This document shows positions 27,498 through 36,980 of a stretch of DNA of 60,198 bases, one piece after another. The notes under the pieces were generated by a model that worked only from the letters and a program-made list of their open reading frames with translations, was not told the DNA's origin and ran no database searches. The DNA is taken from positions 1 to 60,198 of the forward strand of contig NZ_AUCV01000040.1 in assembly GCF_000429945.1 (NCBI RefSeq), given 5' to 3'. The DNA comes from Desulfogranum japonicum DSM 18378. GTDB lineage: Bacteria; Desulfobacterota; Desulfobulbia; Desulfobulbales; Desulfobulbaceae. Both the position numbers and the translations under genes were made by a program. Each line of letters begins with the position of its first letter. The stretch's first letter is position 1.

Positions 27498-28025
27498 ATG
27501 ACGACCAATAAAGACTTTCTTCGCGGACAACGCCATTTTCTAAGGGGTGAATACGCCCGAAGTATCCTGGGATTCGGTTCAGCCCTGGAAAGCGGCATGG
27601 ATCCTGGCAAGGTCCACTTGCCCATGGGATTGGCATATCTGAAAAACTCAGATTTTGCCGAAGCTCTCATTTCCTTCAGCTATGCCCTTGAAGAAGATCC
27701 GACCAATGACCATATCCTGTTTTTACGAGGTATGGCACACTTCAATCGTGGTGACCTTCGTGAAGCTATGGAGGATTTCAGTACAGCTCTGCGCTTTAAT
27801 CCCCATCGCAGTGTGGTCTATGTCGCACGCAGCCTGCTCCATCAAGCGTTAAAAAAGAAAAGTGAAGCAGAACTTGATATGCAGGTTGCTGTCAACCTGG
27901 GCGGTGTAGAGGCAGAACTCTTTATCCGAGAGTATTGCCTGAGCCAGGAACTGCAAAAACTGGCTACCTCACTCTTTGAAGTATATGATGCACCGTGGGG
28001 TCAGGATACCGGCGTGACGCACTGA
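27498..28025 (+). CDS. TPR-repeat protein
   Basis: A 175-residue soluble protein with about three tetratricopeptide repeats, for example GEYARSILGFGSALESGMDPGKVHLPMGLAYLKNSDFAEALISFSYALEEDP and GDLREAMEDFSTALRFNP. No signal peptide. TPR proteins act as scaffolds; no partner is indicated. GGGAGG lies ten bases before the ATG. Confidence 0.8.
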   Translation: MTTNKDFLRGQRHFLRGEYARSILGFGSALESGMDPGKVHLPMGLAYLKNSDFAEALISFSYALEEDPTNDHILFLRGMAHFNRGDLREAMEDFSTALRFNPHRSVVYVARSLLHQALKKKSEAELDMQVAVNLGGVEAELFIREYCLSQELQKLATSLFEVYDAPWGQDTGVTH

Positions 28026-28049
28026 CGACTCCTTTCTCCGTTTTTCTAC

Positions 28050-28074
28050 GCAAGGCTCTTTCGAGGAGCCTTGC
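28050..28074. terminator. Hairpin after the TPR gene
   Basis: gcaaggctc/gagccttgc forms a perfect 9-bp stem with a seven-base loop, 25 bases after the stop codon. No T tract follows, so its role in termination is uncertain. Confidence 0.45.
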
Positions 28075-28103
28075 GCTATGAAAGCCCCCGTAAAAATAGA
28101 CCT

Positions 28104-28251
28104 GTAACTGATCACAGACTCCACGGAGTCTCCCGCTGGTCGCTTAGCTCCTTGCACGGTCGCGGTTTATCGCATAGATAGCCTAACGGAGTCTACGCTT
28201 ACCTGCGAAAAACCGCGCTTGCACAAATCTGAAGCACCTGCGACCAGTTAC
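28104..28251. repeat. Dispersed palindromic element, family 2, full copy
   Basis: A 148-base element with ends GTAACTGATC and GACCAGTTAC, 10-bp inverted repeats with one mismatch. Inside are actccacggagt and further nested inverted repeats such as cgcggttt/aaaccgcg. The terminal repeats resemble those of family 1. It occupies a 520-base gap with no gene (28026-28547). Partial copies are at 39254 and inside the element at 43737. Confidence 0.7.
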
Positions 28252-28547
28252 GACTCAGAAACAATTGAAATATGAGTATTGTTAACCCCGTGATCAGTTA
28301 CATAAACCTGCATCTGCTCCCATTATAGCAGTCTCCACACGCACCTCCATTCCCTCTTGAGCAGAAAATGAATACACAGTTGCTTCCAGACCTCATGGAA
28401 CGAACAGACTAACCACTTCTTAACCCATTACAATCACCACTTTAACATAGACGAGTTACCAACCTGTGATATTTGTCAGACAGCCCCGTCTATGCAAAAC
28501 ATGCACGGTTCTGCACAATATCCACCTTCAACCACATTGGAACTCAT

Positions 28548-29807
28548 ATGAAAAAAAGCATTCGATCCCTGGCACTCTCGCTTACCACTTTCATGCTCGC
28601 AGCATCTCCCCTCTGTGCTGCAAATGTACAGCAGTTAACCTCTGTCAACGAGCCTCTGGATACTGTAAACCTGGAAAACAGCACCACCTTGCATCTCTCA
28701 GTGGGAATTGGATCAGGAGCATTTCGACTTGCATCTGACCCAGAAGGCGTCTTCTACACCATTACCGATCGCGGCCCTAATATTGATGCGAAGGTTACCG
28801 AAGACCTTCTTGGTAAAAAGTACGATTTTAAAAGCGGTAAAATCTTTCCAACACCAAATTTTGCTCCCACCATCTATCGCTGCAAACTTGTTGACGACAT
28901 TGCTGTGGTTGAGCAGAAGATTCAGTTAAAAACAACTGATGGCATGCCAATATCAGGCATTTCCAACCCAGAAACAGAAGTGGCGTATTCCCTGGCTGGA
29001 AATCGCCTCCAGGATGACCCAGCAGGCGTTGACGCAGAAGCGATTATCAAACTTGCTGACGGAACGTTCTGGATCGGTGAAGAGTATGGTCCTTCTCTGC
29101 TGCATATTGCGGCTGACGGACGTGTAATAAACAGACTGGTTCCCAAAGGAGTTGCAGCCTCACTGCAAGATGCGGGCTATCCGGTTGTTGAAGCTTTACC
29201 GGAAATCATCCGTCACCGCCCACTCAACCGGGGGATCGAATCCATAGCGGTTTCTCCAGACGAAAAGTTCCTCTACTTTGCCCTGCAAAGCCCTTTGGCC
29301 CTGCCGGATAAAGCCGCATACAAAGCTGGTAAAAATGTTCGGCTTTTTACACTTGATCGTGAAAAAGAACAGGTTGTTGCGGAGTACGTTTACCAACTGG
29401 ACGATCCTGACACCTTTGTCGTTGATAACAGCAAAAAGAAACAGAAACAGAATGCTGTAAAAGTATCTGAGATGACTGCAGTGGGAATGGATACCCTCGT
29501 TGTTCTGGAAAGGATCTCAAAAACAACCAAATTCTATAAAGTGGATCTTTCCCAGGCCACATCCATTCTTAACAGCAAATGGGACAGCGTTGCCACCAGC
29601 CCGTCGCTGGAACAACAGACGGAGATACAAGAAGGAACATTGCACAAACATTTGCTCCTTAACAGTGATGACAACAAAGGCATAATGAAAAAGATAGAAG
29701 GTCTTGCCTGGTTTGGAGGTAACCAATGGCTCATGGTCAATGACAATGATTTTGGCATTGCCGGTGATGCAACCAAGATGGTGAAAGTGTCCATGGAGAT
29801 AGAATAA
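28548..29807 (+). CDS. Exported phytase-like esterase (PF13449 type)
   Basis: A 419-residue exported protein. The signal peptide ends near SPLCAA. The mature part is the beta-propeller-like esterase-like phytase domain: SGAFRLASDPEGVFYTITDRGPN near the start, AEAIIKLADGTFWIGEEYGPSLLHIAADGRVINRLVPKG in the middle, and KKIEGLAWFGGNQWLMVNDNDFG near the end. The family name reflects distant similarity to phytases; the natural substrate is unknown. The start at 28548 begins the signal peptide; the open frame upstream is not convincing. Confidence 0.82.
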   Translation: MKKSIRSLALSLTTFMLAASPLCAANVQQLTSVNEPLDTVNLENSTTLHLSVGIGSGAFRLASDPEGVFYTITDRGPNIDAKVTEDLLGKKYDFKSGKIFPTPNFAPTIYRCKLVDDIAVVEQKIQLKTTDGMPISGISNPETEVAYSLAGNRLQDDPAGVDAEAIIKLADGTFWIGEEYGPSLLHIAADGRVINRLVPKGVAASLQDAGYPVVEALPEIIRHRPLNRGIESIAVSPDEKFLYFALQSPLALPDKAAYKAGKNVRLFTLDREKEQVVAEYVYQLDDPDTFVVDNSKKKQKQNAVKVSEMTAVGMDTLVVLERISKTTKFYKVDLSQATSILNSKWDSVATSPSLEQQTEIQEGTLHKHLLLNSDDNKGIMKKIEGLAWFGGNQWLMVNDNDFGIAGDATKMVKVSMEIE

Positions 29808-29934
29808 CCTGCATGTTGCAGAGCGATCCAGAATACCGGAATCATCCAGTTGACCCGCTATTTTTTTCAACCAGTCAACTGTTCGAATTTGTAAGATATG
29901 ATCAGAATTACGCTCATTTCACGTAAAATTTGAT

Positions 29935-29964
29935 TTGACAGCCAAAGCTTTTCGCCTCTATGCT
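29935..29964 (+). promoter_or_regulatory. Candidate promoter of the riboswitch-peptidase transcript
   Basis: TTGACA at 29935-29940 and TATGCT at 29959-29964 with 18-base spacing; TATACT directly follows. This would start a leader of about 390 bases that contains the riboswitch. Confidence 0.45.
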
Positions 29965-30100
29965 TATACTATAAACGATCACAGACAAGCACAGCGCACC
30001 AATCTAACTATAAAAAAACAAACAGTTAGAAGAAAAGCCAGTTGCAGTGACACTTTACAGAGACACCTGTAAGTTCTTCGTCTGTGACAAATTGCATAGA

Positions 30101-30197
30101 AAAGTAAAAGCCAAACCTGCCGAGAGGCAGGGACGGAAAGCTACGGGTCTTAAGAGATAGCCGAGCTACCTTACAACAAGGTGGTTCGGCTTTTTTT
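30101..30197 (+). promoter_or_regulatory. Cyclic di-GMP-I (GEMM-I) riboswitch with terminator
   Basis: The aptamer at about 30103-30174 carries the GEMM-I core: AGCCAAACC, a tetraloop hairpin cctgc-cgaga-ggcagg, then GGACGGAAAGC, ACGGGTCT, and AGCCGAGCTACC. The closing stem is gtaa/ttac. A second structure pairs agccgagctacc (30159-30170) with ggtggttcggct (30180-30191), fully paired allowing two G-U, followed by seven Ts, a classic terminator. It uses the aptamer's 3' strand, so the two folds exclude each other and ligand binding should allow read-through (an ON switch; inferred). By hand alignment, the base at the position of Vc2 G20 is G, favouring c-di-GMP over cGAMP. Confidence 0.85.
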
Positions 30198-30358
30198 ATG
30201 TTCTATAAGGCACTGACTGATCACGGGCATGCAGCGCCTCGCTTTCATATACAGTGCATTACGAGTAATTACATATCTAAAGGAGGAGAAACAAACAGAG
30301 AATAATATACATGGAGAGGGTGGTCTGACATATTACGAAGTGCAGTGAGGAGGGGCTT

Positions 30359-33300
30359 ATGCGAAACTATTTTTTATCAACATATTTTACTCTTCTGTTT
30401 TCCGGAGTACTACTTTTCTTTGCGGGAGGTTCCCCTGCTGCATATGGTGCAGTTGGTAAATATACTCCAGATACAGAGATCCTGGCAGAATTCGATGCAC
30501 TCCAGCTATACATAGGAAACCTTTCCAACGCAGAGTTGAAAAAAGGTCTTAAAAACAGTCTAAGCAAGCAACTCAACGCAGCTGAAGCAGCATACCAGAG
30601 GGGAAAAGGTTGCACAGCTGTAAATATTCTTGGGGCGTACCTGAATCACTCGGCCGCCATCATGAAAGGCCAAAAAGGGAAATATGCTGCCGTTGCCGAG
30701 GACCTTCGCAACCGAGGGACGATTCTCCAAAACAATGTACTGCTCAACATTTCAGAAAGTATGCAGTGTCGTGGATTTGAGGACTTCAATCAGGAACCTG
30801 CCATTCACATAGCCGCTTCTGACAATACCCGGTTTGATGCTGCAGTCTCATTCGGTCTGCCGTTTTTAACGAGTGAAACCGGGGATGGAGAAACCTGGAC
30901 GAAAATGCATATCCCAGGGTTGCAATCCGAGGCTGGAGAGGTCGGATTGCCTGCAGTTCCTGCATGGAATACCCTTGTTGCCGTACCGCAGGGGGCATCG
31001 GTTCATGTAAAGACACTTCCTCCTGTCATCCGCAATGAAATCCTGGTAAATCTCTACCCTTTTCAGGATGAGGTTGCCGATCATGTTGATCTGAAATATT
31101 TTAAGCCCCCTTTTGCAAAAGACCAGAAAGTCTATCAGACAAATGCCTTTTTCCCTGCAGAGCCATGCACAATAGCTCTTATCGGTAACATACGAGGACT
31201 CAATATTGCCCAACTGACATGTACCAGCGCGCAATATAATCCAGTAAGCAAAGTTCTTCGGTTATATGATGAAGTTGATTTTGAGGTTACCTTTGATGGA
31301 GGCGATGGGGCTTTTATTACAAGCCGAAATCTGAGTCCATTTGAACCAACAAGTGAAAGCAGCAAAGAAAGCGTTATCAACAAGGCTGTCATACAAAAAT
31401 ATGTTCTTCCCGTGGACATTTCACACCTGACTGTTTACGGAGAAGAACTGCTGATTCTGACCCATCCGGATTTTCGTGATGCTGCAGATGATCTTGCCCA
31501 ATGGAAAGAAGACAAAGGCATTATTACTTCGGTATTTGAAGTCGGACAAGGCACACCTTATGATACCGGTGCAAAGATTGATGATCTCATTGAATACCGT
31601 TACGAAAATTGTGCTGTACGCCCTTCTTACGTGCTACTCCTTGGGGATTCTGAATTCGTTCCACCGGCACGGACAGACTATGACTCAGATCCTACCTGCA
31701 GCACATGCGGAGATTCTACAACCGGCTCTGATTACGGATATGCGATGTATCCCGAGTTTTTTTTCGATATTCTTCCAGACTTTGGAGTTGGCAGAATTCC
31801 GGTGGACACGCTGGCCGAAGCCCAGACCGTTGTCGATAAAATTATCAACTATGAATCAGATCCGCCTTTCATAGACTGGTTCGATGGAGCCCCCTATTAC
31901 ACGACGGCTGCCAATGCCGCCGAGTTTCAAGGATACCTGATGAATGCGGACGGAAGTCCTTTCGGAGGCCTTGATGGTCGGGCTCAACGTTCTTTCACAG
32001 AGGTTTCTGAATTTGTGCGGGCTCATATGATGCTGTGGGGCCATACTGTAGAACGTATATATGACGCCACAGAAGACACAGGTGGGTACTGTCTTGATGA
32101 AGAAGACCCATGTACCATCCAGCAACCTTATACAGGTATTGCCACTCCAAACCGTTATCGCAATGGTACCCTGCTGCCAACTGATATTCGAGCGTCAAGC
32201 GGATATGCCTGGGACGGAGATACTGATGCTGTCGTTGATGCCTTTAACGAGGGGCGCTTTCTTATCCTGCATCGTGACCATGGCGCATCCAATGGATGGG
32301 GAACTCCAAGTTTCAGGACATGGGATTTCGGGGATCTGAGTAACGACGAGTTGCTGCCCGTTGTATACAGTGTGAACTGTTCCAGCGGTTTCTGGGACAG
32401 AGAAACAGACCATGGATCATCTTCTGAATCCTTTATGGAACTTCTCCTCATGGAGGAAGATGGCGGAATGGTCAGCGGCCTTGGCGATAACCGCAATAGC
32501 CCGACATGGGCCAACAGTGCTCTGACAAGAGGTTTCTATGATGCGACCTGGCCAACGGTTGCACCTGAATTTGGCGACAATGAGAGAATTTACCGTCTAG
32601 GTGATATTCTTAACCATGGAAAAGTATATCTTCTTTCCCAGGTTGGAGTCGCGCAAACAGCCGGAAGCATAAGCCTGGAGAAGACACTGGGCGAATTTGT
32701 CATGTGGCATGTTTACGGTGATCCTACCTTGGAGATGTGGACCAAAAATCCATACAAAATGATTCTGGGTCTCGATCATTGGGCATATCTCGGCTACGAA
32801 CACCTTGAGGTCGGCTATGCAGTCAACGGTGCTGTTATAACAGCCTACCAGATTACCAAGGAAGGAACGGTACCCATTGGCCGTGCAGTTGTTGAAGAAG
32901 AGGTTGCGGAAATCCCATTTTTCCGTGCCCCTGTAGAAGGCATTCCCATCATGCTTTCCGCCAGCTACAAAAATGCTGTCAGCGTCCTGCTGACCCCTCC
33001 CGAAGCTTCCCCGGATCTCAGAATTAACCAGCTGATAAATACACCGGCCGGGGTCGCCACCATGTTTCATCCAGGTGAAGATATTTCCAGCCGCCTGGCA
33101 ATCGAAGTGGAAAACCTTGGACAAGGGAACGCTCCAGGTACAATCATGGTCAATCCGGATGGAAGTATATCAACACAAGATGGGTATATGATTGACCTGA
33201 TGTTATCCACTGACGAGATTGTGCCAATGGGATGGGCCTCACCACCGTCCACCATATTTTCAGAAGATGCTCTTCTGCAGGGCGGACGTGTCAGTCGAAC

Positions 33301-33526
33301 TCCTGATGTGGCAGGCGGCAGCACCCTGTTACTGTCTACTGCCCCGCCGGTTATGAGTGATATCGGCGGCATAATCCCATCACAAATACAAACAGGCAGC
33401 TATTTCTTATGTGGACGTATTGATCCGGGAGAAATGGTGGAAGAAACAGATGAAAGCAACAACGTCACTTGCATGGAGGTACAAGTACAGCCCATGATTA
33501 TGAAAGGGATTGCACAAAAACAGTAG
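30359..33526 (+). CDS. Secreted C25-family (gingipain-like) cysteine peptidase
   Basis: A 1055-residue secreted protein. The signal peptide ends near AAYGA. A long N-terminal region (to about 360) includes the C25 pro-domain. The peptidase domain (about 365-810) has SYVLLLGDSEFVPP, the catalytic His in HRDHGASNGW (His641) and the catalytic Cys in VVYSVNCSSGFWD (Cys674), then DGGMVSGLGDNRNSP. A C-terminal CARDB-like domain (about 880-1045) ends with VEETDESNNVTC. No obvious type IX secretion tag is present. GAGGAGGGG lies before the ATG. Expression is predicted to depend on the upstream c-di-GMP riboswitch, linking the protease to surface or biofilm behaviour. Arg/Lys specificity cannot be read from sequence. 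Confidence 0.9.
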   Translation: MRNYFLSTYFTLLFSGVLLFFAGGSPAAYGAVGKYTPDTEILAEFDALQLYIGNLSNAELKKGLKNSLSKQLNAAEAAYQRGKGCTAVNILGAYLNHSAAIMKGQKGKYAAVAEDLRNRGTILQNNVLLNISESMQCRGFEDFNQEPAIHIAASDNTRFDAAVSFGLPFLTSETGDGETWTKMHIPGLQSEAGEVGLPAVPAWNTLVAVPQGASVHVKTLPPVIRNEILVNLYPFQDEVADHVDLKYFKPPFAKDQKVYQTNAFFPAEPCTIALIGNIRGLNIAQLTCTSAQYNPVSKVLRLYDEVDFEVTFDGGDGAFITSRNLSPFEPTSESSKESVINKAVIQKYVLPVDISHLTVYGEELLILTHPDFRDAADDLAQWKEDKGIITSVFEVGQGTPYDTGAKIDDLIEYRYENCAVRPSYVLLLGDSEFVPPARTDYDSDPTCSTCGDSTTGSDYGYAMYPEFFFDILPDFGVGRIPVDTLAEAQTVVDKIINYESDPPFIDWFDGAPYYTTAANAAEFQGYLMNADGSPFGGLDGRAQRSFTEVSEFVRAHMMLWGHTVERIYDATEDTGGYCLDEEDPCTIQQPYTGIATPNRYRNGTLLPTDIRASSGYAWDGDTDAVVDAFNEGRFLILHRDHGASNGWGTPSFRTWDFGDLSNDELLPVVYSVNCSSGFWDRETDHGSSSESFMELLLMEEDGGMVSGLGDNRNSPTWANSALTRGFYDATWPTVAPEFGDNERIYRLGDILNHGKVYLLSQVGVAQTAGSISLEKTLGEFVMWHVYGDPTLEMWTKNPYKMILGLDHWAYLGYEHLEVGYAVNGAVITAYQITKEGTVPIGRAVVEEEVAEIPFFRAPVEGIPIMLSASYKNAVSVLLTPPEASPDLRINQLINTPAGVATMFHPGEDISSRLAIEVENLGQGNAPGTIMVNPDGSISTQDGYMIDLMLSTDEIVPMGWASPPSTIFSEDALLQGGRVSRTPDVAGGSTLLLSTAPPVMSDIGGIIPSQIQTGSYFLCGRIDPGEMVEETDESNNVTCMEVQVQPMIMKGIAQKQ

Positions 33527-33566
33527 CATTATACAGCTACCGATACGCTCTTGCCAAAACAGCCAA

Positions 33567-33593
33567 TACAGCCCGACAACACTGCGGGCTGTA
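33567..33593. terminator. Hairpin between convergent peptidase and phosphatase genes
   Basis: Perfect 9-bp stem tacagcccg/cgggctgta with a nine-base loop, 40 bases after the peptidase stop. No T run; termination is plausible. Confidence 0.5.
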
Positions 33594-33650
33594 TTGACTC
33601 AAATACGGGGAGTTTCTAGTTTATCTATTTCCCTTATGGGTCGTTACTGT

Positions 33651-34916
33651 TTATCTTGTTTTTTTCAATACATCTTTCATCACATAAAAAAGATCAGTAT
33701 TATCCATAGCCCCGCTGAGTTTCTCACTGCCTGGCCCCTGACTGTAGATAATGGTGTCCACCGCAGTATGATTTCCACTGGTCCAGCCTTCCTCTACAAT
33801 ATCTCCAGCTTTAGAAAGACTTCCATAAGGTCCATTTACCGCAAATCCACCGGTCTCGTGATCTGCCACAACGATAAGCAGGGTTTGCTCTTTTCTTCTC
33901 TGGCTTGCATTGATCCAGTCCAGAACCACTTTCACAGCTTCATCAAACCCCAAAGATTCAGCAATTTGCCCTTTAACATCCTGGGCATGGTCCTCCCAGT
34001 CAACCTGCGACCCTTCAATCATCAGAAACATTCCGTTTCTATCATGCTCCAGAATATCCAAAGCAGCGTCTGTCATTTCAGCAAGGGTGGGCTCGCCTTC
34101 CGGGTACGTTTCTGTGGCATCAACACGGAACATTTCAGGGGTTTTACCTCCACCGATACCATTCTGTTCAAACATACCAAGTACTTTGGCCACTGTTCCC
34201 CTTTTTCCCAGTGAGGGTGCAATCGCCTCCAGTTCAGATTTGTCTGAAACAAATGAATAGTCATATGTTCCCTGAGCCTGATCTATAATGTACTGCCGTC
34301 CGTCGGTCACCCCTGGAAAATTACCACTATAGGCATCACAGATACTGTTGGCATGATAAATCCCGCCCCCCATAATGACATCTACTTTTGTTTCCATGAT
34401 ATATTACCGGGCTATTTCCAACCCACAATTTCGGCTGTAGGTATGGGCTCCAAAGGCTGCCGGAGTGGCGTGAGAAATTTGAGAAGTAGCAACCAGACCA
34501 GTAGCAAGGCCTCTTTTTTTGGCTATTTCCAGAATGGTTGGCAGCTCATTGGTGCAGCTGTAATTTGCATCACCATGGCAGGAAATTTCACCATTATTAA
34601 ATTTCTCACCCATGGCCCAGGCAGAAGCAGCGGCAGCAGAGTCCGTAACCAGGCTGTTCGCAGAATGGGTGCGCTGATATCCCATGTTGTCCAGAGTTTC
34701 CTGGTGAAGAGGTGCCCCGTTGGGACCATTTTTAAAAACCCGTGCCGCCACGACATTAGACAGGCCCTGACCGTCAGGAACCATGAATATGATATTTCTG
34801 GCTTTACTGGCATGGTGGTGTCCACGTTTCCAGAATGAAGCCTGTGCAGCTGTAGCGGCCACGGTACAGCTGATGGCCAGCGCAATTCCGGTAGACAAAA
34901 CTTTTTTGCTGTTCAT
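33651..34916 (-). pseudogene. Alkaline phosphatase gene with an in-frame TAA
   Basis: Two reading frames in the same phase (34916-34404 and 34397-33651) together give a full PhoA-type alkaline phosphatase of about 420 codons. The first has a signal peptide, RNIIFMVPDGQG and the phosphorylated-Ser motif LVTDSAAAASAWAMG; the second has VDVIMGGG, MIEGSQVDWEDHAQD, VVADHETGG and GNHTAVD. All main metal ligands survive. They are separated only by the codon TAA at 34406-34404 in ...EIAR-stop-YIMETKVDV. A C-to-T change from CAA (Gln) would explain it. Unless the stop is suppressed or a sequencing error, no full protein is made. GGGAGA precedes the ATG. Confidence 0.85.
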
Positions 34917-35144
34917 TCAATGATCTCCCTTTTTTAGCGACGTGAGGGCAAAAGCGCTGAACAGTCATGGTTCACCTGCTAACACACCTACAAACCATTA
35001 TATTTTCAGGTTCCGCCCATTGGTTGGCACCGGGAGATCTACCTGTTTGGTATTGGAAAAAGATCTTGAAATGTTTAAAAAAGCATAAGGATCACGTAAG
35101 AATTCAGTTTGCGTATTCTGCCAAGACGGTTGCCGCCATCACGG

Positions 35145-35444
35145 CTACTCCAACTGTTTCTCCACACTGTTTACCTTGTCAGCCATGGTCTGCTCCCTGT
35201 CGGTTCGGGTTCCCAGCTTGATGGTTGTGGTAATTCGGGGAGCCCCCATGGCATGAACAGCCTCATGGCATTTTTTCACAGCAGCCATCACGTCATCCCA
35301 CTCCCCTTCAATATTGGTTCCATACGCATGAAGGCTGGTTTGCAATCCTGTCTCTTCCAAAACTTTATGACAGACAACCACATACTTGGAAACAGAAACA
35401 CCAACCCCCAAAGGGACAAGACATAAATCCAAAATTACATGCAT
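35145..35444 (-). CDS. MTH1187-family thiamine-binding protein (UPF0045/YqgV)
   Basis: A 99-residue ferredoxin-like protein: MHVILDLCLVPLGVGVSVSKYV, then LQTSLHAYGTNIEGEWDDVM and RITTTIKLGTRTDREQTM. These match the MTH1187/YkoF-like family that binds thiamine or HMP. Length is typical. It stands alone; no thiamine genes or TPP riboswitch are beside it, since a MITE-like element lies immediately upstream. Confidence 0.88.
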   Translation of the reverse strand: MHVILDLCLVPLGVGVSVSKYVVVCHKVLEETGLQTSLHAYGTNIEGEWDDVMAAVKKCHEAVHAMGAPRITTTIKLGTRTDREQTMADKVNSVEKQLE

Positions 35445-35467
35445 GGCATACTCCTCGTTGAGTTATG

Positions 35468-35640
35468 GCCTGTCCACAAATAGTCTTTTTGCCCATTTTT
35501 TGCGTTATGCTCAAAATTTTATCCTCAAAGGTAAGCGTAGACTCCGATATCAAGTATATGTCTGTGATAAAATTTATCGTATGACTCGGAGTCAACGCTT
35601 ACCTAAACTTGAACAAAAATTCTCATTTATGGACAGACAC
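35468..35640. mobile_element. MITE-like element, family 3, copy 1
   Basis: A 173-base element with ends gcctgtccacaaat and catttatggacagac, forming imperfect terminal inverted repeats. Its centre has an inverted repeat aggtaagcgtagactccga/tcggagtcaacgcttacct. The same sequence recurs in opposite orientation at 36981-37151, and a diverged copy is at 43737. It encodes no protein. Its right part supplies the last codons of the truncated kinase-like frame. Confidence 0.75.
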
Positions 35641-36014
35641 TGGTTATGCAACCCCACGAAACGCCAGCATAAGACATCTGACAATTCCGTTTCATACAGA
35701 TCATTATTTTCAATAATCACAGCATCCAGGTACGTTGTACTCAGCCTTAGCAGAAAAGTTTCTATCCTTTCAGATCTTGCACCATCCTGTTCCATATAGC
35801 GATCAAAATGATCTACCTGGCCATTCCTGGATCTTTTGGCGATTCGCTTTATGCAGATCTCATCATCAATGTCCAAAATAATGGTTCTCGCACCCGTCAC
35901 AGGTACAATGGATTGCAATGTTTTTTCAAGAAAAAATGAAAGCCGTATCTCTTTGTTTTTTGCTCCCCCCAAACTACGGCTTGACAAATTTGCTCTTTTC
36001 GTTAACTCTTGCAA
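35592..36014 (-). pseudogene. Truncated nucleotide-kinase-like fragment
   Basis: A 140-residue frame. ARTIILDIDDEICIKRIAKRSRNGQVDHFDRYMEQD resembles the C-terminal LID region of thymidylate-kinase-like enzymes (P-x-TI-LD-x-A-x-R-R-DRFE). No P-loop is present, and the frame starts only 45 bases from the divergent birA start, so the N-terminal half is missing. The last 16 or so codons come from the MITE-like element. I treat it as a gene remnant. The kinase assignment is tentative. Confidence 0.4.
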
Positions 36015-36032
36015 AGAATCCGGTTAACGAAA
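35981..36032 (+). promoter_or_regulatory. birA promoter with BirA box
   Basis: TTTCGTTAAC (35997-36006) and GTTAACGAAA (36023-36032) are exact inverted repeats separated by 16 bases, the layout of known BirA operators (GTTAAC-N15/16-GTTAAC). A consensus -35 TTGACA is at 35981-35986, so the left half of the box overlaps the -10 area. This predicts that biotinyl-AMP-bound BirA represses its own gene, and possibly the biotin transporter genes downstream by read-through. Confidence 0.75.
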
Positions 36033-36058
36033 ATAAAATCTGCAACGCTGGAAGGATG

Positions 36059-36979
36059 ATGAAAGCACGACTTTTACAGTATTTACGGGCAACAGACACC
36101 TATCTCTCCGGAGAAGAACTGAGTGTTGAGCTCGGTGTTTCCAGAGTTACTGTATGGAAACATATACAGGCCCTGCAGGAGCTTGGCTACGATATCCAGG
36201 CTGGCCCCAAAGGCTATCTGTACAGGGGGGGCAATGACTTTCTCTACCCCTGGGAGTTCGGAGAGCGGGAAAGCCTGATTCACCATTTTCCATCTATAGG
36301 CTCCACCATGGAGAAGGCCAGGGAACTGGGCCGTACAGGAGCACCTGATCAAACCCTGGTCATAAGTGAAAAACAGACTAAAGGCAGGGGAAGAATGGAC
36401 CGGGTCTGGGCATCTGCAAAAGGTGGCCTCTATTTTACCCTGCTTCTCAGACCGCTGCTTCCAGCTGTATCCGGATTTCTTGTAAATTTTATCACATCTG
36501 TGGCCCTTACCCGGGCAATTCGAGAGGAAACCGGTATCGAGGCTCAGGTCAAATGGCCCAACGACATTCTGGTGGATGAAAAAAAACTCTCCGGCATGCT
36601 CTCTGAAATGGAAACCAGAGGTGAAATGGTATCCTTCATCTGTATCGGCATCGGCCTTAACGTCAATAACGATCCCCAGCACAGAGAGCCGGGAGCGGTC
36701 TCACTCAAAAAACTACTGGGCCATGAGGTGAATCGTCGGCAACTGTTACTGCGCTTTCTCGACAATATTTCAGAAAGCATGGCAAATCCGGACTATGACA
36801 ATGCTGTTGCCAACTGGAAACAATATACAATGACCATAGGAAGACAGGTACGCATTGTCACCACCCAAAACACACACTACGGCAAAGCTCTGGACGTGGA
36901 CGAGACCGGAGCCCTGCTTCTGGAACAACCAGACCACACTGTAAAGAAAGTATATTACGGCGATTGTTTTCATAACTAG
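36059..36979 (+). CDS. birA: Bifunctional biotin-[acetyl-CoA-carboxylase] ligase / biotin repressor
   Basis: A 306-residue protein. The N-terminal winged helix-turn-helix (about 1-60: LSGEELSVELGVSRVTVWKHIQAL) binds DNA, and the ligase domain follows with SIGSTMEKARELG, the biotin loop GRGRMDRVWAS (Asp in place of the usual second Gly), and KWPNDIL with the catalytic Lys. The C-terminal SH3-like cap ends the protein. It attaches biotin to carboxylase subunits and represses biotin genes. ATGs occur at 36056 and 36059; the second has better spacing to GGAAGG. It is followed after one MITE-like element by bioY. Confidence 0.93.
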   Translation: MKARLLQYLRATDTYLSGEELSVELGVSRVTVWKHIQALQELGYDIQAGPKGYLYRGGNDFLYPWEFGERESLIHHFPSIGSTMEKARELGRTGAPDQTLVISEKQTKGRGRMDRVWASAKGGLYFTLLLRPLLPAVSGFLVNFITSVALTRAIREETGIEAQVKWPNDILVDEKKLSGMLSEMETRGEMVSFICIGIGLNVNNDPQHREPGAVSLKKLLGHEVNRRQLLLRFLDNISESMANPDYDNAVANWKQYTMTIGRQVRIVTTQNTHYGKALDVDETGALLLEQPDHTVKKVYYGDCFHN

Positions 36980-36980
36980 G

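Noticed and set aside
33651-34397. Second half of the phosphatase as a separate gene
   Set aside because: The ATG is in the same phase as the upstream half and no ribosome site is present; a single broken gene explains it better.
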